NCBI GenBank assembly: GCA_934154785.1
Contig: CAKPGL010000001.1
Coordinates: 372,001-436,000, forward strand
Direction: 5' to 3'
From: an uncultured Bacilli bacterium
Lineage (GTDB): Bacteria; Bacillota_I; Bacilli_A; RF39; UBA660
Length of the DNA: 64,000 nt
The notes under the pieces were generated by a model. It had not been told where the DNA came from. It saw nothing but the letters and a program-made list of their open reading frames with translations, and did not search any database. Each line of letters starts with the position of its first letter. Position 1 is the first letter of the stretch. The translations under genes and the position numbers were made by a program. Of the stretch, positions 17,195 through 24,958 are shown in pieces.

Positions 17195-19384
17195 ATGAAA
17201 AAACCAGAACTTTTAGCCCCGGCTGGTAGCATGGATAGTTTATATGCTGCAATTATGGCTGGTTGTGATGCTGTTTATTTAAGTGGTTACATGTTTGGTG
17301 CTAGACAATTTGCTACTAACTTTTCTGAAGAAGAAATAAAAAGTGCTATAAATATTTGTCATTTATATGGTGTAAAAGTTTATGTAACTGTTAATACTTT
17401 AATTTATGACGCTGAAGTAGAAACATTTTTAAATTATATAGATTTTTTACATAAGAATAATGTTGATGCAGTATTAATTCAAGATATAGGAATGTTAGAT
17501 TTAGTAAGACAAACTTATCCTAATTTAGAAGTTCATGCTTCTACACAAATGCATATTCATAATATGGATGGCATTAAATTTTGTGAAAAAATGGGTATTA
17601 AAAGAGTTGTCTTAGCACGTGAAACTAGTATTGATAATATAAAAGATATTAGAGATAATACAGATTTAGAATTAGAAGTATTTGTTCATGGTGCTCTTTG
17701 TATTAGTTATTCTGGTCAATGTTTAATGAGTAGTTTAATTGGTGGTAGAAGTGGTAACCGTGGTGCTTGTGCTGGTAGTTGCAGGTTACCATATAAAATA
17801 GTTGATTCTAAGAATAAAAAATATAATAAAGATAATTATCCTATTAGTACTAAAGACCTTTCTACTTTAGATAATATTGGTAAACTGATAGATGTAGGTG
17901 TAGATTCTTTAAAAATAGAAGGAAGAATGAAAAGACCAGAATATGTTTATTTAGTAGTTTCACTTTATAGAAAAGCAATTGATTCTTATATAAGTAACCA
18001 TAAAGTTGATATTTCTCTTTCGGATATTAAAGAAATGAAAAAAATATTTAATCGTATGTTTACTAAAGGATTTTTATTTAATGATGATAATGATAATATA
18101 GTTAATCCTTATCGCCCTAATCATTTAGGTATAGAAGTAGGTAAAGTTATTAATTATAAGAATAATCTTGTAACAGTAAAACTTAATGATACTTTATCTT
18201 TAAACGATGGTATAAGAATTATCGAAAGAGATTTAGGATGCACTTTAACTAGTATGTTTAATAATCATAAAAAGGTTATTACCGCAAAAAATGGAGATAT
18301 TATCTCCTTTAAATTGGAAGGTAACATTAAAGTAGGAGATACCTTAGTTAAAACTACTGACTATAATCAACTTATAAATATTCAAAATATTATTAAAGAA
18401 AGTAAACGTAAAGTTTTAATAAATGGTAATATAACTATTAAAGCTAATAAACCTATAATATTAGAAGTAAGTGATGGTAAGAATATTATAACATTAGAAA
18501 AAGGAATTGCCTCTAAAGCAATTAATAATCCTCTTACAGAAGATGATATTAAAAAGCAAATAGATAGACTTGGTAATACAATATATAAGTTTTCTTCTTT
18601 AACAATAGATACAGATAATAATTCTTTTATAAATAACAAAGATTTAAACAATATAAGAAGAGAAGTAATAGAACTTCTAAATAATAAAAGATTATATGAT
18701 ATTAACTATAAAAAATGTAATTACACCCGTAACATAGAAGTATTACCAGATAATAAAATAATGTGTACTTTAATAGATAGTATGGATATGTATAATAAAA
18801 TTAAAAATGATTCTTATAAATATATTTATATAGAAAATAAAAACTTATATAATGAATTAAAAAGTGATACTAGAGTAGTATTAAAACTACCTAGAGTTAT
18901 AGAACATAGCACTTTACATGATGAACCTTTAATGATTAGTGAATTAGGTAGTCTTGCTAATAAAAATATAATAGTTTCAGATTTTTCTTTAAATGTTGTT
19001 AATTCTTATTCTGTTGCGTTACTACATAGTCTAGGTGTAAATAGAGTAACTTTATCTTATGAACTATCAAAAGAACAAATAAAAACACTTATCAATAACT
19101 TTTATAAAAGATATAATGTTTATCCAAATCTAGAACTAATTGCGTATTCTAAAATAGAAACTATGGTAAGTAAATTTAATATCAATGATTATTATAAAAC
19201 CAAAGAAAATTTATTTTTAGTAGATAAATTTAATAATCACTATATAATAAAAAATAGAAATGGTTATATGTATATAATTGATTACAAAGACCATTTTATT
19301 ACTGACTATAAAGAATACTATAATCTAGGTATTAATAGTATTAGATTTGAATTTGTTAATACTGATTATAGAAAGTTTAATTAA
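17195..19384 (+). CDS. U32 peptidase-family protein (tRNA/rRNA hydroxylation type)
   Basis: The N-terminus 'KKPELLAPAGSMDSLYAAI' and the segment 'VFVHGALCISYSGQCLMSS' followed by 'NRGACAGSCRLPY' are signatures of the U32 family. Four cysteines (C-x6-C and C-x3-C) are the likely iron-sulfur ligands. Family members once called collagenase-like include TrhP and RlhA, which hydroxylate uridine in tRNA or cytidine in 23S rRNA using prephenate. At 729 residues it is a long member with an extended C-terminal half (about 400-729) of the YrrO/RlhA type. The ATG at 17195 follows GGTGAT. It is monocistronic with its own terminator. The exact RNA target cannot be told from sequence. Confidence 0.9.
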   Translation: MKKPELLAPAGSMDSLYAAIMAGCDAVYLSGYMFGARQFATNFSEEEIKSAINICHLYGVKVYVTVNTLIYDAEVETFLNYIDFLHKNNVDAVLIQDIGMLDLVRQTYPNLEVHASTQMHIHNMDGIKFCEKMGIKRVVLARETSIDNIKDIRDNTDLELEVFVHGALCISYSGQCLMSSLIGGRSGNRGACAGSCRLPYKIVDSKNKKYNKDNYPISTKDLSTLDNIGKLIDVGVDSLKIEGRMKRPEYVYLVVSLYRKAIDSYISNHKVDISLSDIKEMKKIFNRMFTKGFLFNDDNDNIVNPYRPNHLGIEVGKVINYKNNLVTVKLNDTLSLNDGIRIIERDLGCTLTSMFNNHKKVITAKNGDIISFKLEGNIKVGDTLVKTTDYNQLINIQNIIKESKRKVLINGNITIKANKPIILEVSDGKNIITLEKGIASKAINNPLTEDDIKKQIDRLGNTIYKFSSLTIDTDNNSFINNKDLNNIRREVIELLNNKRLYDINYKKCNYTRNIEVLPDNKIMCTLIDSMDMYNKIKNDSYKYIYIENKNLYNELKSDTRVVLKLPRVIEHSTLHDEPLMISELGSLANKNIIVSDFSLNVVNSYSVALLHSLGVNRVTLSYELSKEQIKTLINNFYKRYNVYPNLELIAYSKIETMVSKFNINDYYKTKENLFLVDKFNNHYIIKNRNGYMYIIDYKDHFITDYKEYYNLGINSIRFEFVNTDYRKFN

Positions 19385-19409
19385 AGAAGATAGATGTCTT
19401 CTTTTTTCT
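19383..19409 (+). terminator. Terminator after the U32 gene
   Basis: AAAGAAGA (19383-19390) pairs with TCTTCTTT (19397-19404), loop of 6, then T-run. Confidence 0.8.
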
Positions 19410-19469
19410 TTAAAACACTTTTAATTTAATAAAAAAAAAGGTATAATTATGATAATGGAGAGGATATTT

Positions 19470-20744
19470 ATGATAGTTGGTAAAAAATTAGATTTTGGTA
19501 AGGAATTGTCTAAATATAATAAAGTTAATACTTTTTTAAAACCTAAATATATATATATTCCATTAGTAAGTGGTAGTGATAAAAATATAACAATAGTTGC
19601 TAAAAAGGGGGATTATGTATATAAAGGTAGTATTGTAGGTAAAAGTAAAGGAAACTTTCGTATACCTATTTACTCTAGTGTAAGTGGTATTGTTTTAGGC
19701 TATGAAGAAAAATCTTATCTAGATGGAACTAAAGTAAAATGTATTAAAATAGAAAATGACTTTAAAGAACAAACTCTATCTAATAGTAGAGCTGTAAATA
19801 AGATAAGTAAATATTCAAAGGAAGATTTTATTAAAGTATTACAAGAATGTGGTGTAATTGGTTTAGGGGGAGCAGGTTTTCCTACTTATGTTAAATATAA
19901 TACTGATAAAAAAATAGATACTTTAATAGTAAACGCTGTTGAATGTGAACCTTATATTACTTCTGACTATGTATTAGTAAATGATAAATTAGAAGAAGTA
20001 CTAGAAGCTATGGACGCTGTTATAGAAATAAATGGTATTAAAGAAGGTATTATTGCTATTAAAAAGAGTAATAGTGATTTAATAAAAAGATTTTCTAATT
20101 ATTTAGGAACTTATCCTAAAATCAGAGTTGTAGGTGTTGATAATATATATCCTGCTGGTTGGGAACGCAGTATAATTACTAAAGTTAAAGGTATAGACTA
20201 TCATAGTTTACCACTAGAAAAAGGAATAGTTGTAAATAATGTATCAACTATGTACGCTATATATGAAGCTCTTAAGTATCATAAACCTTTAGTCGAGAGA
20301 ATTGTAACTTTTACAGGTGAATCTTTAAAAACTCCACAAAATGTCTTAGTAAAAAATGGTACTCTTGTTACTGATATTATAGAGTATTTAGGTGGTACTA
20401 TAAATAATGATTATCTTTTAATAGCGGGTGGTCCAATGATGGGTAGTGATATAGAAGATAAAGATTTAGTTATAACGGCTAATCTTAATTGTGTATTATT
20501 AAAAGAACCATTAGAAGATATAATAGTAAATTGTATGCGTTGTGGAAAATGTACTAACGTTTGTCCAGCACATTTGTCACCAGTTTTAATAAAAGATAAT
20601 TTAGATAATGTAAAAAAACTATGTAAATTAAGAGCAAAACGTTGCATTGGTTGTGGTCTATGTTCTTATGTTTGCCCATCAAAAATTAGATTACGTGAAT
20701 TAGTTGGTGAAGCTAAGAAAAAGATAGATAGTGGGGTGAAATAA
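19470..20744 (+). CDS. rnfC: RnfC-like electron transport subunit
   Basis: This 424-residue protein has the flavin/NADH-binding block 'GLGGAGFPTYVK' and 'VNAVECEPYITSDY', a SLBB domain, and two 4Fe-4S motifs: C355-x2-C358-x2-C361-x3-C365 and C392-x2-C395-x2-C398-x3-C402. This is RnfC, the peripheral subunit that couples NADH or ferredoxin to a membrane ion pump. GGAGAGG at 19457-19463 decides the ATG at 19470 over earlier in-frame ATGs. The next gene, an RnfD-RnfG fusion, starts 1 base after its stop. rnfA, rnfB and rnfE are not adjacent. Confidence 0.92.
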   Translation: MIVGKKLDFGKELSKYNKVNTFLKPKYIYIPLVSGSDKNITIVAKKGDYVYKGSIVGKSKGNFRIPIYSSVSGIVLGYEEKSYLDGTKVKCIKIENDFKEQTLSNSRAVNKISKYSKEDFIKVLQECGVIGLGGAGFPTYVKYNTDKKIDTLIVNAVECEPYITSDYVLVNDKLEEVLEAMDAVIEINGIKEGIIAIKKSNSDLIKRFSNYLGTYPKIRVVGVDNIYPAGWERSIITKVKGIDYHSLPLEKGIVVNNVSTMYAIYEALKYHKPLVERIVTFTGESLKTPQNVLVKNGTLVTDIIEYLGGTINNDYLLIAGGPMMGSDIEDKDLVITANLNCVLLKEPLEDIIVNCMRCGKCTNVCPAHLSPVLIKDNLDNVKKLCKLRAKRCIGCGLCSYVCPSKIRLRELVGEAKKKIDSGVK

Positions 20745-20745
20745 T

Positions 20746-22512
20746 ATGGCTAAAATTGGACCTTTTATTAAAAGTAAAAATACCACTAATAAAATGATGC
20801 TTAATTTACTAGTATCTTTAATTCCAATTATAGTTTTTACGGTTTATAAAAATGGTGTTCTACCTTATCAAGCCGGTAAAATAGAATTTGTATATATTTT
20901 GTATCCTTTATTATTTATATTATTACCAGCACTAGTTTCATTCTTAATAGAAACTATATACGCAATAATATTTTTAAAGAAGAGAAATAAAGATATATTT
21001 AAGTATATTAAATCATCATATAGTTTCTTTCCTGGTTTGTTTTTGGGATTAATTCTTCCTATAAATATGCCTATTTGGATAGTATTACTAGGAGCAGTCA
21101 TTGCATCACTTAGTAAGATGATATTTGGTGGATTTGGTAAAAATTGGTTTAATCCAGCCTTAGTAGGATATTTATTTATATTTATATTTTTTACTAGTTA
21201 TTTTCAAATAAATGGAGGATATTTAAATAAGTTAGAGGTTGATACTATTAGTACTTCAACTCCTCTTACTAATTCTATTGTTGTAGAGGGAATAGGAGAT
21301 TATGATTCTTTAGTTAAACCTTATGGAAGTCTAGTAAATTTCTTTACTGGAATGATACCAGGTTCAATAGGAGAAACAAGTACTTTACTTTGTTTAGTAG
21401 CGTTTATTTATTTAACAATATCAGGTGTAATTAAATGGAAAATACCTATTGTTTATGTATTAACTGTATTTTTTGCTACATTCTTAATTGGTAATATAAA
21501 TAATTTAGGTATTTGGTATCCTTTATTTCAAATATTAAGTGGAGGCTTAATGTTTGGAGCGGTATTTATGGCAACTGATCCAGTAACTAGTCCTACTACG
21601 ACACAAGGACAAATACTATATGGTTTATTCTTAGGAATACTTACTGTTGGTATTAGATACTTATCACCTTTACCTGAAGGAGTATTTATTAGTATTTTAG
21701 TAATGAATATATTTGTTAAAGTATTAGATACAATAGGTTATAAAGCTAAATTTGATTTTAGAGTATCATTACTTCCTTATATTGTAGTATGGATTCTTAT
21801 AATTGGTTTAGGTTTCTATGTTGGAAATGATTACGCCAAAAAATCATCTTTAGTTGATAGTAACTTTAATATAGTATCAAAAGAAACTAAAGGTAATAAA
21901 ACAACTTATATTGTAACAGAGAAAGGTTATGTTGCTAATATCAAAGCAGAAGTAGTTATTAATAAAGAAAAAATATTATCTTATAGGGTATTAGAACAAA
22001 GTGAATCATTCTATTATAAGATATATGATAGTAATTACTTAGATACATTAGTTAATAATCAATTTAGTTTAAAAGATGTTGATACTGTAAGTGGCGCAAC
22101 AGTTACTAGTAAGGCTTTAAAGAAATTGTTACAGAATGTACTTAAAGATTATAATAATTCTGATATACCAGACGATGTAGAAGAAGAAAAAGATTTTGAA
22201 GTATTAAATATTGAAGACAATATAGATAATGTTATTTATAATGTTAGCAAAAAAAGTTTTGGTGGCAACTTAGAACTTAAAATTACTTTTGTACATGATG
22301 TTATTGAAGAAATAACTATCGTAAATCAAAATGATTCTTATATGGGTTTAGTTATTGATGCTGATTTTATAAATACATTAATACGTAATCAACAAGATTT
22401 AGATAATGTTGATACTGTAAGTGGCGCAACAATTAGTTCAACAGCTATTAAAGATGCAGTTATAAAAACTATTGAAGCATATAATGCAAATAAACAAGAA
22501 GTTACAGAATAA
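20746..22512 (+). CDS. RnfD-RnfG fusion with two FMN-binding domains
   Basis: The first ~375 residues are an RnfD/NqrB-type membrane domain with about nine helices, including the flavin-attachment-like motif STSTPL (169-174) and the 'MATDPVTSPTTTQGQ' block. They are followed by two extracytoplasmic FMN-binding repeats, each ending in D-T-V-S-G-A-T (flavin threonines near T452 and T562), the target of ApbE-type flavin transferase. Normally RnfD and RnfG are separate and RnfG has one such motif. The fusion would carry three covalent or bound flavins across the membrane. It is translated with rnfC. A long-stem terminator follows. No apbE gene is seen in the window. Confidence 0.9.
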   Translation: MAKIGPFIKSKNTTNKMMLNLLVSLIPIIVFTVYKNGVLPYQAGKIEFVYILYPLLFILLPALVSFLIETIYAIIFLKKRNKDIFKYIKSSYSFFPGLFLGLILPINMPIWIVLLGAVIASLSKMIFGGFGKNWFNPALVGYLFIFIFFTSYFQINGGYLNKLEVDTISTSTPLTNSIVVEGIGDYDSLVKPYGSLVNFFTGMIPGSIGETSTLLCLVAFIYLTISGVIKWKIPIVYVLTVFFATFLIGNINNLGIWYPLFQILSGGLMFGAVFMATDPVTSPTTTQGQILYGLFLGILTVGIRYLSPLPEGVFISILVMNIFVKVLDTIGYKAKFDFRVSLLPYIVVWILIIGLGFYVGNDYAKKSSLVDSNFNIVSKETKGNKTTYIVTEKGYVANIKAEVVINKEKILSYRVLEQSESFYYKIYDSNYLDTLVNNQFSLKDVDTVSGATVTSKALKKLLQNVLKDYNNSDIPDDVEEEKDFEVLNIEDNIDNVIYNVSKKSFGGNLELKITFVHDVIEEITIVNQNDSYMGLVIDADFINTLIRNQQDLDNVDTVSGATISSTAIKDAVIKTIEAYNANKQEVTE

Positions 22513-22516
22513 AATA

Positions 22517-22597
22517 AAAATGATGATTAGAAAATAATGTTTGAACTGAATCCTAAAAGTTGGATAGTTTATAACAATTTCTAATTATCATTTTTTT
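22517..22597 (+). terminator. Long-stem terminator after the rnfCDG unit
   Basis: About 15 bp of stem (AATGATGATTAGAAA at 22519-22533 with TTTCTAATTATCATT near 22578-22592, one mismatch) with a large loop and seven T. Confidence 0.8.
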
Positions 22598-22618
22598 ATA
22601 AATATTCTAAATTTTTTC

Positions 22619-22647
22619 TTGTATCTAGAACAAACGTTTAATATAAT
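22619..22647 (+). promoter_or_regulatory. Promoter of the putative toxin mRNA
   Basis: -35 TTGTAT (22619-22624) and -10 TATAAT (22642-22647) with an exact 17-base spacer. The leader contains AAGTTGG/CCAAACTT and CTTCA/TGAAG hairpins just before the GGGAGG site, which may lower translation. Confidence 0.65.
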
Positions 22648-22708
22648 TTTGCACAGGGACATTTAATAAGTTGGGTGGAGCCAAACTTCAGTGAAGGGAG
22701 GCGATAAT

Positions 22709-22792
22709 ATGAACAAGAAAGATTTTTTAATTCTTTCTCAAGTAATTACTATCTTCCTTTTAATATTATTACTATTTATAGTTTTGATATAA
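22709..22792 (+). CDS. Putative type I toxin, holin-like membrane peptide (27 aa)
   Basis: The peptide begins MNKKDFLILSQVITIFLL and is a single transmembrane helix, preceded by a near-perfect GGGAGG site. The pattern 'D-x-L-x-L ... F-L-L-x-x-L-L-x-x-I-V-L-I' resembles the 'putative holin-like toxin' group of Firmicutes type I toxins. Three hairpins lie directly downstream (22801-22868), and a -10 box on the opposite strand (22875-22880) points back into them. This fits a convergent antisense antitoxin as in txpA/RatA. Assignment rests on size, hydrophobicity and context, not on strong sequence identity. Confidence 0.55.
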   Translation: MNKKDFLILSQVITIFLLILLLFIVLI

Positions 22793-22880
22793 AAGAAAAT
22801 CCACCTAACCGCTAAGTTAGGTGGAAACCAAAAACTTTTGGCAACACTCAACATGCACATTAAGTGTTCCTTTTATTATA
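22785..22880 (-). ncRNA. Candidate antisense antitoxin RNA
   Basis: On the minus strand TATAAT (22880-22875) is preceded by TTGCA; no good -35 is visible. A transcript starting near 22868 would cross the hairpins AACACT/AGTGTT (22843-22848 with 22863-22868) and CCAAAA/TTTTGG (22828-22833 with 22836-22841), and end at the 9-bp stem CCACCTAAC/GTTAGGTGG (22801-22809 with 22816-22824), which on this strand is followed by ATTTTCTTTT. It would overlap the 3' part of the toxin mRNA. This is a prediction only. Confidence 0.4.
22801..22824. terminator. Bidirectional terminator between toxin and antisense RNA
   Basis: Perfect 9-bp stem CCACCTAAC / GTTAGGTGG with a 6-base loop. T-rich sequence follows on the minus strand; on the plus strand the tail is weak. 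Confidence 0.6.
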
Positions 22881-22920
22881 TGCAAGTTTCCTTGACACAT
22901 ACATAATAACATATTTTTAG

Positions 22921-22949
22921 TTGATTGTCAAAGAGTCTGTTCTAATTTT
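22921..22949 (+). repeat. 29-bp direct repeat A flanking the KilA-N gene
   Basis: Matches repeat B (23885-23913) at 26 of 29 positions. The first 20 bases also match the left end of the ISL3-type element at 62187 at about 16 positions. It lies just downstream of the KilA-N gene's stop. Confidence 0.6.
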
Positions 22950-23827
22950 TACAGTGGCAATTCTTGTTTAGTGTTAACATCATTTTCAATATATTTTAGA
23001 TTACTAAATGATTTATTATTTCTTAGTAATTCCATTTGTTTTCTAGCAATGTTATTTAATCTAACGAGCCTTTCATTTTGTGGTATTTTCATTTCAATCA
23101 ACTCTGCATTAATGTTTTCCAAATTATTTAATATTACTAAATGAAGTAGATCAGTATAGTCTCTGATGTTACTATTTTTGGACAATTCTGAATTATCTTT
23201 TCTCCATTCTTTAGCAGTAATACCAAATAAAGCAACATTTAAGACGTCTGCTTCTTCTGCATATATAAATTTTTTTTGTTCCTCTGTTAAAGTAGGAACA
23301 ATTATATTTTTTATAGCATCAGTGTGAACTATGTAATTAACCTTTGATAAAATTCTATTGGCGTGCCAATCAATTTTATTTTGATATGCTTCATTTCTCT
23401 TTAACCTTTGAAATTCTTGAATAACATATAACTTAAATTCTGGGCTTAACCAACTAGCAAATTCAAATGCAATATCACTTCTAGCATATGTTCCGCCGTT
23501 ATTACCTGATTTAGAAATTATTCCAATAGCGTTTGTTTCCTTAATCCACTTTTGTGGCGAAATTTTAAATTTATTACTGCCAGCTTCGTTTTGAAACGCG
23601 TCGAATTCGACACGTTTGAAATTTTCATTGTTAATACTTTCCCACAAGCCTAAATAGGAAATAACATCTTTATTTCTCATCCAATTTTGTATTGGATATC
23701 TAGGGTCGTCTTCATCAGCATATTTTGCCAAATCAGTAAGTGATATATATTCATTATTATTAATTCTTAAAACACCAATCTTTTGTTCTTTTACTTTAAT
23801 TTCAGTTTTTATACTTTCTTTATTCAT
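22949..23827 (-). CDS. KilA-N domain protein
   Basis: The first ~115 residues of this 292-residue protein have the KilA-N hallmarks: 'YISLTDLAKYAD', 'IQNWMRNKDVISYLGLWE', 'SPQKWIKETNAIGIISKSG' and 'GGTYARSDIAFEFASWLSP', with 'EFKLYVIQEFQRLK' closing the fold. The remaining 170 residues form an unrecognised helical C-terminal domain. KilA-N is a DNA-binding fold of phages and prophage-derived islands. The ATG at 23827 is 7 bases after AAGGA on the minus strand. It lies between two 29-bp direct repeats and beside a toxin-like gene, with no other phage genes, so it looks like a single-gene insertion. Biological role is unknown. Confidence 0.88.
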   Translation of the reverse strand: MNKESIKTEIKVKEQKIGVLRINNNEYISLTDLAKYADEDDPRYPIQNWMRNKDVISYLGLWESINNENFKRVEFDAFQNEAGSNKFKISPQKWIKETNAIGIISKSGNNGGTYARSDIAFEFASWLSPEFKLYVIQEFQRLKRNEAYQNKIDWHANRILSKVNYIVHTDAIKNIIVPTLTEEQKKFIYAEEADVLNVALFGITAKEWRKDNSELSKNSNIRDYTDLLHLVILNNLENINAELIEMKIPQNERLVRLNNIARKQMELLRNNKSFSNLKYIENDVNTKQELPL

Positions 23828-23884
23828 AGTCACGTCCTTTCTTGTTTCTTAAGTTGAATAAGTTTTAAATTTTTTAATTTTCAA

Positions 23885-23913
23885 TTAATTGTCAAAGTGT
23901 CTGTTCCAATTTT
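23885..23913 (+). repeat. 29-bp direct repeat B flanking the KilA-N gene
   Basis: It overlaps the last codons of the radical SAM gene (minus strand). Its relation to repeat A at 22921 suggests that the KilA-N gene arrived at the 3' end of that gene and duplicated the end sequence. Confidence 0.6.
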
Positions 23914-24833
23914 CTACCTTGATAAGAATCTCTTCTTTTTAGTTCTTTATCTATATCATTTAATACACAAAACTTTTTTACTAACCAATTTGGTTCGATT
24001 AAATCTTCTTTTTTAGGGTCACCAGTAATTCTATTAATAACTATTTCTGGTCTTAGATATTCTAGTTCATCACAAACAATATCAACATATTCTTCTTTAG
24101 TAAGGACATGAAATTTTTCTTTTTCATAAAACTTTTCTAAAGCAGTATTTTTTAAAATACTTAACATATGTATTTTTATACCTTGAATATCTAATTGATT
24201 TATGTGTTTAATAGTTTCAATCATCATTTCTTTTGTTTCAAAAGGTAAGCCATTAATAATATGAACTACAACATTAATATTTCTTTTTCTAAGTTCTGTT
24301 ACCATATTATCAAAACACTCTAAGGAATGACATCTATTTATTAGTTTTGTTGTAGTAGGGTGTATTGTTTGTAGGCCGAGTTCAATAGTTAAATAAGTTT
24401 TTTTATTTAATTCTTCTAAGTATTCTAAGCATTCTTCATTAATAGCATCAGCACGAGTAGCGATATTTAAGCCAACTACATTATCTAGTTTTAATATGGT
24501 TTCATATTTTTCCTTTAATACAGATACTGGTGCGTAAGTATTAGTATTAGCTTGAAAATAACCTATGTATAAACTATTCGGCCATTTCTTAGAAATCATA
24601 TCTTTTACTTCATTAAATTGTGTTATTAAGTCTTTTTCTTTATCTCCGGCGAATTCTCCACTACCTAGTTTGGAGCAATATATACAACCGCCATAGCCTA
24701 CAGTTCCGTCAATATTAGGACAGGAAAATCCAGCATTAAGACTAACTTTAAATACTTTACTATTAAATTTATGTTTATAAAAATAATCTAAAGTATGATA
24801 TCTTTTATTAGAATCACTATATTTAAATGTCAT
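23892..24833 (-). CDS. TIGR01212-family radical SAM protein (YtqA/YhcC type)
   Basis: The 313-residue protein has 'GFSCPNIDGTVGYGGCIYCS', the cysteine pattern C-P-N-x-D-G-x3-x-G-G-C-x2-C that defines the TIGR01212 subfamily of radical SAM proteins (YhcC in E. coli, YtqA in Bacillus). 'ELGLQTIHPTT' and 'HIINGLPFETKEMM' are further family motifs. The radical SAM cluster lies within the first 55 residues, and length is normal. The reaction is not established; Bacillus YtqA is usually paired with a methyltransferase, YtqB, which is not present here. Its last codons (...EQTL) lie inside repeat B, so the natural C-terminus may have been altered by the insertion of the KilA-N gene. Confidence 0.9.
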   Translation of the reverse strand: MTFKYSDSNKRYHTLDYFYKHKFNSKVFKVSLNAGFSCPNIDGTVGYGGCIYCSKLGSGEFAGDKEKDLITQFNEVKDMISKKWPNSLYIGYFQANTNTYAPVSVLKEKYETILKLDNVVGLNIATRADAINEECLEYLEELNKKTYLTIELGLQTIHPTTTKLINRCHSLECFDNMVTELRKRNINVVVHIINGLPFETKEMMIETIKHINQLDIQGIKIHMLSILKNTALEKFYEKEKFHVLTKEEYVDIVCDELEYLRPEIVINRITGDPKKEDLIEPNWLVKKFCVLNDIDKELKRRDSYQGRKLEQTL

Positions 24834-24931
24834 ATAACCACTTCCTACCCAAGATTATAACAAATTCTTAGTAAAAATAGTGAAAAAATGGTGAAAAATC
24901 ATAAAAAACCTTTAATTTTATTAAAAACAAG

Positions 24932-24940
24932 TGTTATAAT
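24932..24940 (+). promoter_or_regulatory. Extended -10 promoter of the YfcC-like gene
   Basis: TGTTATAAT is an extended -10 (TGnTATAAT); no good -35 is seen. The start codon is 20 bases downstream after GGAGG. Confidence 0.6.
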
Positions 24941-24958
24941 GATAATGGAGGTTATATA

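Noticed and set aside
18382..18651. Minus-strand open frame opposite the U32 gene (and similar frames opposite other genes)
   Set aside because: It is a shadow of a well-supported gene on the other strand and has no ribosome site.
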